NCBI GenBank assembly: GCA_902771695.1
Contig: CACXXP010000004.1
Span: 1-40,486 of the forward strand
DNA: 40,486 nt
Source: an uncultured Pseudomonadota bacterium
GTDB lineage: Bacteria > Pseudomonadota > Alphaproteobacteria > Rs-D84
Direction: 5' to 3'
The notes under the pieces are model-generated. The model made no database searches, was not told where the DNA came from, and was given only the letters and a program-made list of their open reading frames with translations. Shown here in pieces: positions 8,601 through 15,501 of this stretch (position 1 is its first letter; each line of letters begins with the position of its first letter). A program made the translations under genes and the position numbers.

Positions 8601-9122
8601 GGTCCGGAACCCATCAAAGAAATGTAAAAACGGCACACGCGCGCGCAATGTTGCCGCATGTGCAATCGCCGCCATATCGTGCGCCTGTTGCACATTGTGC
8701 GAAGACAGCAATGCGAACCCAGTTGAACGAACCGACATAACATCACTGTGGTCACCAAAAATTGATAATGCATGCGTGGCCAATGCACGTGCCGCAACAT
8801 GCATAACAAACGGTGTTTGTTCCCCCGCAATTTTATACATGTTCGGTATCATCAACAACAGCCCCTGGGATGCGGTAAATGTGGTTGCCAACGTTCCCAT
8901 TTGCAATGCACCATGCATCGCACCGGCCGCACCACCTTCTGATTCCATCTCTATTATCTGGGGAATTGCGCCCCAAATATTTTTCTTGTGCTGAAACGAC
9001 CATTCATCCGCCAATTCACCCATGGTACTGCTGGGTGTAATTGGATAAATCGCCGCAAAGTCAACACATCTGTATGCGACATCAGCCGCCGCCCAGTTAC
9101 CATCAACAATTAAATTTGCCAT
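5628..9122 (-). CDS. nifJ: Pyruvate:ferredoxin (flavodoxin) oxidoreductase
   Basis: 1164 residues, the length of single-chain PFORs (about 1170-1200). It oxidises pyruvate with CoA to acetyl-CoA and CO2 and passes electrons to ferredoxin or flavodoxin. Domains in order: pyruvate-binding domain with the conserved YPITPSS start, transketolase C-like domain, gamma domain, a two-cluster ferredoxin domain (CIQCGKCSMLCP from C686; CTGCGLCVKNCP from C744), then the thiamine-diphosphate domain (GACAGCGETPY, ATGCSSIYG, and GDGWAYDIGYGG near 948). All cluster ligands are present, so it should be active. PFOR is oxygen-sensitive and typical of anaerobes. No pyruvate dehydrogenase genes are in the window. 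It has its own promoter and is divergent from the ClpP-like gene. Confidence 0.97.
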   Translation of the reverse strand: MANLIVDGNWAAADVAYRCVDFAAIYPITPSSTMGELADEWSFQHKKNIWGAIPQIIEMESEGGAAGAMHGALQMGTLATTFTASQGLLLMIPNMYKIAGEQTPFVMHVAARALATHALSIFGDHSDVMSVRSTGFALLSSHNVQQAHDMAAIAHAATLRARVPFLHFFDGFRTSHEESRLNRIEDDVLRKMIPEELVAKYHAAGMNPDNPHVRGTAQNPDVYFQGREASNELYMNTPAIVAECMDEFGKLTGRKYGLVEYVGDKKAENIIVAMGSACETIEETMAHLPAGFGLIKIHLYRPFPTDAFLAALPKTVRQIAVLDRTKEPGAIGEPLYMDVKSVVGDRAAVFGGRYGLGSKEFKPRDVAAVFENLKLKKLHHNFTVGIEDDLTGLSLKTDPAFSIEDPNFKTAILYGIGSDGTVGAVKNIVKIVGENSDLYPQSYAVYDSKKSGGLTASHIRFSDKPIQSQYLVEVADFISVSNFMIAQRFDVFRGLRAGGTVMINTSMEPDVAFANLPRDTQEHLMRIRANVYFLNANGAAAELGLGNRINTFIMLNFFNLTKVIDPKVAAESAKTAIEKTYKKKGMDVVQANWTAVDKAAGYLRHFDLPSSVSNFAPDFVPAMTADAPHEIAGTLGEMAAGRGDSLPVSRFKVGGEFGAGQYPVGTSKYEKRAISARVAKCDLEKCIQCGKCSMLCPHAAIRIKAMTEAEVADARAKGITVVPMKTPELGANMYFTIAISPADCTGCGLCVKNCPVGALTMVDANADDQKAFDAAVKLPDMPREKLNLNLPKHIELLPHYFEFPGACAGCGETPYIKMMSHLFGDHMVVANATGCSSIYGANLPTTPWTCDANGRGPAWSNSLFEDNAEYGLGMRVALNQRREMLKGMLFELGVPNVEEMFAERDIEKQRAIKDTVEKQLKKIKSPSARLAESMLGDIVDKSVWIIGGDGWAYDIGYGGLDHVLHSGENVNVLVLDTEGYSNTGGQQSKATPFGASMKFAIGGKNHAKKDLGMIAMMSGAYVAQIAIGANPVQAIKAFREAESFNGPSIILAYAPCIAHGFALQNGPEHQMQMVNTGAWPLYRFDPRLIIEGHNPMMIDSNVDALSPLEDFLKTETRFGAARAANPNFDKLVEYAKENNRYKTQLKKYIAHFAMMQATKENGEG

Positions 9123-9157
9123 TTTTTACTTTCCCCTTGATTTTTTTATGTCGCCCA

Positions 9158-9186
9158 ATCATAACGCCTTTTTTTGCACAAGGCAA
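9158..9186 (-). promoter_or_regulatory. nifJ promoter
   Basis: Minus-strand TTGCCT (9181-9186), 17-bp spacer, TATGAT (9158-9163), with about a 35-bp gap to the ATG and GGGGAAA as ribosome-binding site. Confidence 0.55.
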
Positions 9187-9213
9187 GTGATTAAAACTTA
9201 TTAAAGGTTTTAT

Positions 9214-9241
9214 TTGACGACTATATTTTCTGTGCTAATAT
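9214..9241 (+). promoter_or_regulatory. Promoter of the ClpP-like gene
   Basis: TTGACG (9214-9219), 16-bp spacer, TAATAT (9236-9241). The ATG at 9268 follows TGGAG at 7 bases. Because the -35 box is here, an in-frame TTG start at 9214 can be dismissed. Confidence 0.6.
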
Positions 9242-9267
9242 CGGTTTGTAGAAAATGGAGTTTTATC

Positions 9268-9945
9268 ATGCCCCAAGAAATATTTCATGGTCCATATATT
9301 ATAAATGACAGTAACGAATTAAACTTTGTGTCTTCTGACTATAAAATATATATCATGGGCAAATTTGAACAAGCACCATGTGCCGAAACACTTGCAAACC
9401 TGCAATCTATGATAGATTCTGTGCCGGTGCATCCAATTTACAAACCAAACAGTTTCAAAATGAAAACACCATACGAATTACCAAAAAGTAATCCTATGGC
9501 ATTTGATGTGTACATTCAATCATATGGTGGCAATTTTGAGGTTTTATGCCAATTTTCATCATTATTTGGTCTGGCAAAAAGCCGTGGAATTATTATTCGG
9601 ACATTTATCCCGTCCTTTGCCTGCAGTTGCGCCAGCATGCTTGCCATCCAAGGCACACCGGGCTATCGCATTATGGGCGAAAATGCACGACACAAGGTTC
9701 ATTTTGGACGCACAGTCAACGATGTAGAATTGGCCCCAGAAATTGACAAGGCATACGAAGATATGAAAAATCATGCAGAAGCAACAGCGAAAATATATTT
9801 ATCAAATACACATATCCCTAAAACCAAATTTGACCAATTGCGTTCGGATAATTATGGATATTTAAATTCCAAAGATTGTCTGAAATTTGGGTTCTGTGAT
9901 TGGATACTGACAAACAACGGTGAATTTATATCAAAACAAAAATAA
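9268..9945 (+). CDS. Divergent ClpP-fold serine peptidase
   Basis: 225 residues. The second half has the ClpP/crotonase fold pattern: VYIQSYGGNFE (oxyanion strand, usually NSPGG), then FACSCASMLAIQGTPGYR, KVHFG, and LRSDNYGYLNSKDCLKFGFCD, which matches the family's RD-F-(8)-A-YGL-D block. The proposed triad is Ser123, His145 and Asp194; spacings of 22 and 49 compare with 25 and 49 in E. coli ClpP. The N-terminal 85 residues do not resemble ClpP and include a Pro/Lys-rich insertion. No clpX or lon is adjacent, so this is not the housekeeping clpP operon. It lacks a signal peptide and is probably cytoplasmic. It ends at a strong terminator. Substrate and ATPase partner are unknown; a phage-prohead-like or SppA-like activity is an alternative. 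Confidence 0.75.
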   Translation: MPQEIFHGPYIINDSNELNFVSSDYKIYIMGKFEQAPCAETLANLQSMIDSVPVHPIYKPNSFKMKTPYELPKSNPMAFDVYIQSYGGNFEVLCQFSSLFGLAKSRGIIIRTFIPSFACSCASMLAIQGTPGYRIMGENARHKVHFGRTVNDVELAPEIDKAYEDMKNHAEATAKIYLSNTHIPKTKFDQLRSDNYGYLNSKDCLKFGFCDWILTNNGEFISKQK

Positions 9946-9972
9946 AAGTGGCGCATCTGCGCCACTTTTTTT
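9944..9972. terminator. Intrinsic terminator between convergent genes
   Basis: Stem GTGGCGC/GCGCCAC (9948-9954 with 9959-9965), loop ATCT, flanked by AAAA and a run of seven T. It can act for the ClpP-like gene on the plus strand and for ctpA on the minus strand. Confidence 0.9.
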
Positions 9973-9984
9973 ATATCCATATTT

Positions 9985-11406
9985 TTATTTTTTATCTGAA
10001 TCACCATTTTCATCCGTATCGTCCACCTTGGGTTCAGACGCGGATTTCGCATGTTCTGCCATTTTTGACATTGCGATTACCATTTCCATACCACGTTGCA
10101 ATTGATAATCTTTGGCATCTTTTTCTTCATCGGTCAATTCACGATCTTCATCGTCATCATCGCTAGATTTAGATTCAGATTTTTCCGATTTCTTTTTTGC
10201 CTTTTTCTCGGCGGCGTCGTTTTTCAAAGAATTACGGAATGATGCTTCGGAATACGTGCTTTCACGTTTTTCCAATACCTCTAACTTACTCTGCAATACT
10301 TCCACATCCGGTGTAATTCCAGTGTTTTGAATAGAAGTACCACTTGGGGTATAATATCTCGCAATTGTTATATGAATTGCCGTCCCATCACCCAATGGTT
10401 TTTGTTGCTGTACGCTGCCCTTGCCGAAACTTTGCGAACCCATAATCACACCACGACCGTTATCTTGGATTGCACCTGCAACAATTTCAGACGCCGATGC
10501 CGACCCATGATTTATCAAAACAACCAATGGTTTGCCATTTGTTAAATCACCCGGCTTTGCAAAACTGTGGTCTATATCATTCTTGTCTTTACCACGTGTT
10601 GAAACAATTTCACCCCCATCCAAGAACGCGTCAGACACATCTATGGCGGCGGTTAAATAACCACCCGGGTTATTACGAACATCCAAAACATATCCGACCA
10701 CCTTCTTTTTTTCTAATTTTTCAATTGCATTGCGTAAATCTTTTGCGGTCGTTGCCCCAAAATCAGAAATACGAATATACCCAATACGTGGCGCATCTTC
10801 TTCGGCATCGGCCAAGGTTTTATCGCTGAATTTAACAGATTGAACCTTGATAATTGCACGTTTCAATGTGATTGTTTTTGGTTCTTTATCACCCGAAATA
10901 ACAGTTAATTTAACTTTGGTCCCGGGCCGCCCCTTCATCTTTTTTACCGCCTGGTTCAATGTCAAATCAAACACCGGTTCATCGTCAATATGCGTGATAT
11001 AATCACCGGCCTTGATTCCCGCCTTTTGCGCCGGTGTATCATCAATTGGCGAAATCACACGCACCGCGCCACGATCAGACGTGATTTGTATGCCCAATCC
11101 CCCAAATTCGCCATGGGATTTATCATTAAAATCCTTGAAATCATCTTTGGACAAATACGAAGAATGCGGGTCCAACGCCCCCAACATACCGTTCATGGCG
11201 GCCTCTAACATTTTGCGTTCATCGGCTTCTTCCACGAAATTATCACGCGAAACCTCAAATACCAAGGCCAATTTTTTCAATTCGTCATAGATTTGTTCAT
11301 CGGTCAGATGTTCAATTGGTTCCTTCTTTTTTTCCGATGCCGCATCGGCGATATTGGTCATCATTGGTAAGGCCAAAGCAATTAAAACGAGAATTTTTTT
11401 AAGCAT
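9985..11406 (-). CDS. ctpA: Carboxy-terminal processing peptidase (S41, CtpA)
   Basis: 473 residues with a signal peptide (1-22). Order: N-terminal helical region, PDZ domain (GGLGIQITSDRG to AGIKAGDYITHID, about 95-145), then the S41 protease domain. The catalytic Ser304 lies in NHGSASASEI and Lys329 in SFGKGSVQQ, the Ser-Lys dyad spacing of 25 seen in E. coli Prc. After the core comes a long low-complexity charged tail (K, E, S and D, roughly residues 395-473), longer than in typical CtpA. It cleaves periplasmic proteins near their C-terminus and regulates peptidoglycan hydrolases. It lies downstream of the EnvC-like gene, as in many alphaproteobacteria, but with one extra gene between. Confidence 0.95.
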   Translation of the reverse strand: MLKKILVLIALALPMMTNIADAASEKKKEPIEHLTDEQIYDELKKLALVFEVSRDNFVEEADERKMLEAAMNGMLGALDPHSSYLSKDDFKDFNDKSHGEFGGLGIQITSDRGAVRVISPIDDTPAQKAGIKAGDYITHIDDEPVFDLTLNQAVKKMKGRPGTKVKLTVISGDKEPKTITLKRAIIKVQSVKFSDKTLADAEEDAPRIGYIRISDFGATTAKDLRNAIEKLEKKKVVGYVLDVRNNPGGYLTAAIDVSDAFLDGGEIVSTRGKDKNDIDHSFAKPGDLTNGKPLVVLINHGSASASEIVAGAIQDNGRGVIMGSQSFGKGSVQQQKPLGDGTAIHITIARYYTPSGTSIQNTGITPDVEVLQSKLEVLEKRESTYSEASFRNSLKNDAAEKKAKKKSEKSESKSSDDDDEDRELTDEEKDAKDYQLQRGMEMVIAMSKMAEHAKSASEPKVDDTDENGDSDKK

Positions 11407-11433
11407 TTTTACCCCTGTTGTTTATTTTCAGGC

Positions 11434-11462
11434 ATTTTATAATAAAAAAATCGTGTCCGCAA
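11434..11462 (-). promoter_or_regulatory. Possible ctpA promoter inside a terminator
   Basis: Minus-strand TTGCGG (11457-11462), 17-bp spacer, TAAAAT (11434-11439). The -35 box is located in the loop of the upstream gene's terminator hairpin. AGGGG then precedes the ATG at 11406. Confidence 0.4.
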
Positions 11463-11474
11463 CACGATTTTTTG
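11446..11474 (-). terminator. Terminator of the 11496 gene
   Basis: Stem ATCGTGT/ACACGAT extended by A/T pairs (AAAAAATCGTGT... ACACGATTTTTT), 5-base loop, followed on the minus strand by a run of T. It lies 20 bp after the stop codon. Confidence 0.8.
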
Positions 11475-11495
11475 GATTTATTTAACAATGAAAAC

Positions 11496-12167
11496 TTATT
11501 TTCTGTATCTTTGATTCCACTTCGCTATCTGCGAGCTTTTTACCACTGGAATAGTATTTTCCAACTTTACACACGATAATAACCTTGGACAGTTCATAGT
11601 TTTAACCGCATAATATTCCGTATCTTGTCCGACCCCCATTACGACATCTCGTAACAAATTATCGTATTTTATTTTAAACATGGATTCCTTGTTATATAAA
11701 TACTTAACAATTCTTTCTATCAAGCCAGAATGTTCAGGTGCAAAAGAACGTAGCCGCATAAATTTTTCGCCATCTTTAATTTGTAAAGTATCACTTACCA
11801 CAGATATATTTACGTTATCAAATTCAATCGGTGCAACATTCACACGCGCAAAAATTAAATCGAAAATATCGTCACGCATCGCTTCGTAATCAAGTTGCCA
11901 CTGCGGATATTTTATGCTATCTGCATCAACCTTGGCCGTCACCATATACAGATTTTTTTTCGATTCTACATTTAATCCAAACTGACTCTGCATTTCTTGC
12001 GAATGATTTGCTATACCACTTTGCGTGGTAAAGAAGAAAGCGCCCCCAGATTGATTGCCCAACGGTACGCGTTTAGCCATAATATTTTCTGCCTTCAACT
12101 CATAAGAAACGGCCTGTTCTGCTTCCATTGGTTGCGATATTAAATGGTATAAAGTAATCTCTGACAT
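11496..12167 (-). CDS. Hypothetical protein between envC and ctpA
   Basis: 223 residues, no signal peptide, no clear membrane span, so probably cytoplasmic. GAGGATTTT before the ATG is a good ribosome-binding site. Sequence features are mixed alpha/beta: a Gly/Ser-rich, FFF-containing loop near 40-50, and a middle segment with repeated Val/Ile-rich strands. No motif of a known enzyme was recognised. It begins 51 bp downstream of the EnvC-like gene and ends in its own terminator, so it belongs to the tyrS-envC transcript or has a weak own promoter. Its first residues (ITLYHLISQP) recall the start of DNA polymerase III chi, but the rest does not. Confidence 0.7.
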   Translation of the reverse strand: MSEITLYHLISQPMEAEQAVSYELKAENIMAKRVPLGNQSGGAFFFTTQSGIANHSQEMQSQFGLNVESKKNLYMVTAKVDADSIKYPQWQLDYEAMRDDIFDLIFARVNVAPIEFDNVNISVVSDTLQIKDGEKFMRLRSFAPEHSGLIERIVKYLYNKESMFKIKYDNLLRDVVMGVGQDTEYYAVKTMNCPRLLSCVKLENTIPVVKSSQIAKWNQRYRK

Positions 12168-12218
12168 AAAATCCTCTTTCTAATCATTTTTGTATATTAT
12201 CAAACATAAAATATACAT

Positions 12219-13295
12219 TTATTCCTCTTTGAATATACGTGCTGGGTCAACGGCCTTGTTGCCACGACGCACCTCCAGATACATTTCTGGTTTATTGGGA
12301 TTCATACGGCCGATTGGTTCACCACCCAATACTTCTTGACCGACAACGACATCTATGTCCCCAAGGTTTGTCATAACGGTATTATAACCGTTTTTGTGTG
12401 AAATAATAATCACGCGACCAAATCCTTTGAACGCATCGGCAAATTTCACGACACCATCCGCCGGCGCCGTCACCAAGGCATCTGAACGTGTGCGTATGCG
12501 CCAACCATCAGATTTTAATCCCAACGCGGTCTTTTCACCGAAATGTGCAACCACACGACCACGCACGGGCTGATTTAACTTACGAATTGAAAAACGTGAA
12601 TCCGCAGACATTTCCGAACTCCCTACGCCGGCCGACAATTCAGAAATGGTCTTTGCGCGTGCCGACAATTCACGCAATTTTTTCTGCAAAGCCATCTGTT
12701 CATTTCTCAATTTTTCATTTTGTGCCGAACGGCGCCGCAACAGACGATCCAACAAATCTTTTTCATCGCTGTATTTTTTTGCCGTCCGGTCCAGTTTTTC
12801 TTTTTCTATGGCGCGCGCTTCGCGAATTTTATCTAATTCCGCCAATTTTTTTGCTGCGTCACGGATATGTTCGTCCAGATTATCCGCCATACCCGTCATA
12901 ACCGCAGAAGTCAAAACATAATTATGCATATTTTCAGTATCAAAACTAGGATGCGATGCGATAAACAACATTGCCGCACTGGCATCGGCCACGCGTTCCC
13001 GATTTTTTTCTAATTCCGCCGATATTTCGCCACGCCGTTCATCCAATTCAGCAATTTTTTTCATAATATCGGCACGCAGTTCTTCCAAAGAACTGACTTT
13101 ATCGGCCGCCGAAACCAATTGCTTTTTTGTTTTTGCGACATCACGGTCAGATGTTTTAACTTGTTGTTCTAACTGCTTATTTTTCTGTTCTGTTTGGCGA
13201 ATTTGATTCTGAATTTGATCCAATTCAGACGGTCCCGCGAAACCTGCGGACGCCCCTCCAAATACAACCGCCAATAACAAAACGAAACGCAACAT
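12219..13295 (-). CDS. EnvC-like murein hydrolase activator (degenerate LytM)
   Basis: 358 residues with a signal peptide (1-20, ending GFAG), a long coiled coil rich in Q, K, E and D (about 25-225) and a C-terminal LytM/M23-fold domain (about 240-355). The zinc ligands of active M23 peptidases are lost: the usual H-x-x-x-D site is replaced by KSDGWRIRT, and the HxH site by MYLEVRRG. This is the state of E. coli EnvC, which activates AmiA and AmiB amidases at the division septum instead of cutting itself. The ATG starts directly after the tyrS stop (TAAATG), so translation is probably coupled. ctpA is downstream, as in related genomes. Confidence 0.85.
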   Translation of the reverse strand: MLRFVLLLAVVFGGASAGFAGPSELDQIQNQIRQTEQKNKQLEQQVKTSDRDVAKTKKQLVSAADKVSSLEELRADIMKKIAELDERRGEISAELEKNRERVADASAAMLFIASHPSFDTENMHNYVLTSAVMTGMADNLDEHIRDAAKKLAELDKIREARAIEKEKLDRTAKKYSDEKDLLDRLLRRRSAQNEKLRNEQMALQKKLRELSARAKTISELSAGVGSSEMSADSRFSIRKLNQPVRGRVVAHFGEKTALGLKSDGWRIRTRSDALVTAPADGVVKFADAFKGFGRVIIISHKNGYNTVMTNLGDIDVVVGQEVLGGEPIGRMNPNKPEMYLEVRRGNKAVDPARIFKEE

Positions 13296-14516
13296 TTACT
13301 TTACCACAACCTTCAGGTGATTTTTCTTGCCCCGTTGAACCATAAATTCGTTTTTGGGGTTTACAGATGCACGCCAATCAGAAACCTTGTCACCATCTAT
13401 TTGGACACCACCCTGCTCTATCATGCGGCGCGCATCAGATTTAGAATCAAACAACCCAATCGCGCACAGGAAATCCAACATTCCCATTTCACCGTCCATT
13501 TTGATTTCAACCGTTGGCACATTTTCCATATTACCACCGCCACCGAACAGAGCCGCCGCCGCATTTTCCGCCGCAATTGCCGCATCTTCGCCATGTGCGA
13601 TTGTGGTTGCCGCGTGCGCCAGAATCTTTTTTGCTTCGTTTAATTCTGCGCCCTGTAATTTAGCCAATTTTTCAATTTCATCCAACGGGATTTCCGTAAA
13701 GATTTTCAAGAATTTTTCAACCAATTCATCGGGGGTGTTGCGGAAATATTGCCAATATTCATATGGCGACAGTTTATCTTCGTTAACCCAAACCGCATTT
13801 CCGGCAGATTTTCCAATTTTATTTCCCGCCGCATCGGTAATCAGCGCAGTTGACAACACAAACGCCTCTTTGCCCTCTTTTTTACGGATAAGTTCGATTC
13901 CCATAACCGCGTTGCCCCATTGGTCTGCGCCACACAGTTGCAACACACAACCATATTTTTTATACAATGTTAAAAAGTCAACCGCCTGGAACGTCATGTA
14001 ATTAAATTCCAAGAACGTCATTCCATTATCCAAACGACGTTTCACACTTTCCATAGACAACATACGCGGCACAGTAAAATCGGTTCCGAATTGTGCCAAG
14101 AAATCCAAATGGCTGTAATTTTTCATCCAATCATAGTTATCAACAATAACCGCATCAGATTTTCCATCACCAAATTTCAAGAATTTAGAATAAGATTTTT
14201 TCAACCCCGCAATATTGTGTGCCAAAACTTCTTCGGTCATCATCGGGCGGCCCGTATCACGCCCCGACGGGTCACCAATACGGCCCGTTGCACCACCAAC
14301 CAACATTAACGGCCGATGCCCGTATTTTTGCAACCAACGCATCATCATAACCGGCACCAAATGCCCGACGTGCAAAGAATCTGCGGTTGGGTCAGACCCC
14401 AAATATGCCGTAATTTTTCCATTATTCAGTGCATCATTTAACGCGTCCATATTTGAACATTGGTTTATAAAACCGCGCGATTCCAATTCATGTAACAAAT
14501 CATTCTGCATAACCAT
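13296..14516 (-). CDS. tyrS: Tyrosyl-tRNA synthetase
   Basis: 406 residues, near the usual length of about 420. Class I signature HVGH at 49-52 (HIGH variant) and KMSKS-type loop KIGKS at 233-237 are present, with the tyrosine-binding block FLEFNYMTFQAVDF and QLCGADQWGN typical of TyrRS. A C-terminal S4-like RNA-binding domain (FDSKSDARRMIEQGGVQIDG) ends the protein. It charges tRNA-Tyr in the cytoplasm. Two ATGs lie close together (14516 and 14510); AAGGG fits either. A promoter with a TTGAAA -35 box overlaps the end of the previous gene. Confidence 0.97.
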   Translation of the reverse strand: MVMQNDLLHELESRGFINQCSNMDALNDALNNGKITAYLGSDPTADSLHVGHLVPVMMMRWLQKYGHRPLMLVGGATGRIGDPSGRDTGRPMMTEEVLAHNIAGLKKSYSKFLKFGDGKSDAVIVDNYDWMKNYSHLDFLAQFGTDFTVPRMLSMESVKRRLDNGMTFLEFNYMTFQAVDFLTLYKKYGCVLQLCGADQWGNAVMGIELIRKKEGKEAFVLSTALITDAAGNKIGKSAGNAVWVNEDKLSPYEYWQYFRNTPDELVEKFLKIFTEIPLDEIEKLAKLQGAELNEAKKILAHAATTIAHGEDAAIAAENAAAALFGGGGNMENVPTVEIKMDGEMGMLDFLCAIGLFDSKSDARRMIEQGGVQIDGDKVSDWRASVNPKNEFMVQRGKKNHLKVVVK

Positions 14517-14535
14517 CCACCCTTCTTAAGACATA

Positions 14536-14564
14536 AATTTACACGAAATCAGATTTTTTTTCAA
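14536..14564 (-). promoter_or_regulatory. Possible tyrS promoter
   Basis: Minus-strand TTGAAA (14559-14564), 17-bp spacer, TAAATT (14536-14541). It overlaps the stop codon of the upstream gene. The -10 box is weak. Confidence 0.4.
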
Positions 14565-14971
14565 TAACCTTTTGCCTTTGTCAGCAAATTCAGCAAATTT
14601 ATATTTGGTTTTTCCGATAATTCTATTTTGTTTTGTTCGCACGCGTGCGCGATTGCGCATTTTAATATATCGCGGTCAAAACTGTGGCCATTTTCCCAAC
14701 CCGCGACATAATCTATGAAACATTCGCATGTATACTGATCCAACCCATGTGGTCGTTGATTGAAATATAATTGCCCATCACAGATATAAACAATATCATC
14801 CATATCAAAATGCACATCGCGCAGCACGATAATATCACGCCCAGTTTTGAATTGCGAAACACGTTTGTTTTTATTCAGCGATATATTACGCCGTGATGGT
14901 TTATCATCGGTTATTGTTAAATCCAAAGTGGTTTTGGCATCATATACTTCCACAATATGATATATGTGCAT
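14561..14971 (-). CDS. Hypothetical protein, shares a domain with its neighbour
   Basis: 136 residues from the ATG at 14971, which is preceded by GGGGGA; a GTG four codons upstream is an alternative start. It has no signal peptide. Residues about 30-70 (SLNKNKRVSQFKTGRDIIV, then ICDGQLYF) align with the same region of the next gene upstream (TLSKNKRTERITPGQRVIL, then IYGWRLYF), so the two are diverged duplicates of one small beta-rich domain. The C-terminal half differs and contains three cysteines. The upstream gene ends 13 bp before this start, so they form an operon. Function unknown. Confidence 0.65.
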   Translation of the reverse strand: MHIYHIVEVYDAKTTLDLTITDDKPSRRNISLNKNKRVSQFKTGRDIIVLRDVHFDMDDIVYICDGQLYFNQRPHGLDQYTCECFIDYVAGWENGHSFDRDILKCAIAHACEQNKIELSEKPNINLLNLLTKAKGY

Positions 14972-14984
14972 GGTGTCCCCCACA

Positions 14985-15329
14985 TTATCGTCTTTTGCTC
15001 ATTATTTTTTGAGGCAACCTGAACAAACGATATACCGCCCGGTCCAGACTGCGCTTACGAATACCCGCGAATTGATTTGCACGTGGTTTGGTTGATACCT
15101 GGTGCGCATCAAAACGCAACGGCGCAGCCAGGAAATACAACCGCCAACCATAAATACATGCGACCGGCCGGCCGTCCAAATCGCTATATAATAAAATAAC
15201 ACGTTGTCCAGGGGTTATGCGTTCGGTTCTTTTATTTTTACTTAAAGTAATAGAATGTCCCTGCACATTTAATACAACCTTGTAATTCTTGGTATTAACC
15301 TGTTTAATCTTTCTTATATCCACCACCAT
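14985..15329 (-). CDS. Hypothetical basic protein, paralog of the next gene
   Basis: 114 residues. The first two-thirds hold the domain shared with the 14561 gene (SITLSKNKR, TPGQRV, CIYGWRLYFLAAP). The last third is strongly basic (RKRSLDRAVYRLFRLPQKIMSKRR), which would suit contact with nucleic acid or membrane. AAGGGG lies immediately before the ATG, so translation may use one of the following GTG codons instead. It has no signal peptide. No family was recognised. It is the first gene of a two-gene unit, and no promoter is obvious upstream. Confidence 0.6.
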   Translation of the reverse strand: MVVDIRKIKQVNTKNYKVVLNVQGHSITLSKNKRTERITPGQRVILLYSDLDGRPVACIYGWRLYFLAAPLRFDAHQVSTKPRANQFAGIRKRSLDRAVYRLFRLPQKIMSKRR

Positions 15330-15406
15330 ACCCCTTTGTTTGCACTAAACGGCATTTTAGCCAACAAAATCAAATATGCAATAAAAAAACAGGCATAATT
15401 TGCGTC

Positions 15407-15427
15407 ATACCGTGCTTGACACAGTAT
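15407..15427. repeat. Palindromic repeat unit A
   Basis: ATACCGTG, loop CTTGA, CACAGTAT: an 8-bp stem with one G-T wobble, preceded by GTC and followed by CTTTTT. The style (GTCATACC... GGTATCTTT) is that of short dispersed palindromes in alphaproteobacterial genomes. It faces unit B 28 bp away. Confidence 0.55.
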
Positions 15428-15454
15428 CTTTTTATTATCAACGAACACAAAGAG

Positions 15455-15474
15455 ACCCCGGCTTTCGCCGGGGT
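15455..15474. repeat. Palindromic repeat unit B / possible tsf terminator
   Basis: Perfect 8-bp stem ACCCCGGC/GCCGGGGT with loop TTTC. Read on the minus strand it is followed by CTCTTTGTG, a poor T-run, and lies 28 bp after the tsf stop, so it could terminate rpsB-tsf. Its flanks (CATC before, CTCTTT after, minus strand) mirror those of unit A. Confidence 0.6.
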
Positions 15475-15501
15475 GATGTATAAATGTTCGCAAACAAATC
15501 A

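Noticed and set aside
5716-8994. Several plus-strand ORFs of 65-105 codons opposite nifJ
   Set aside because: They lie antisense to a complete, motif-rich gene and follow from its codon bias.
9268-9945. Housekeeping clpP
   Set aside because: The N-terminal half and oxyanion motif differ strongly, and clpX, lon and tig are not adjacent.
11496-12167. DNA polymerase III chi subunit (HolC)
   Set aside because: Only the first ten residues resemble HolC; the later conserved region is missing and the protein is too long.
12219-12560. Active M23 peptidase domain in the EnvC-like protein
   Set aside because: Both zinc-ligand motifs are replaced, so it was called a degenerate activator.
15455-15474. 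CRISPR repeat
   Set aside because: There is one palindrome of each type, with no regular spacers and no cas genes.
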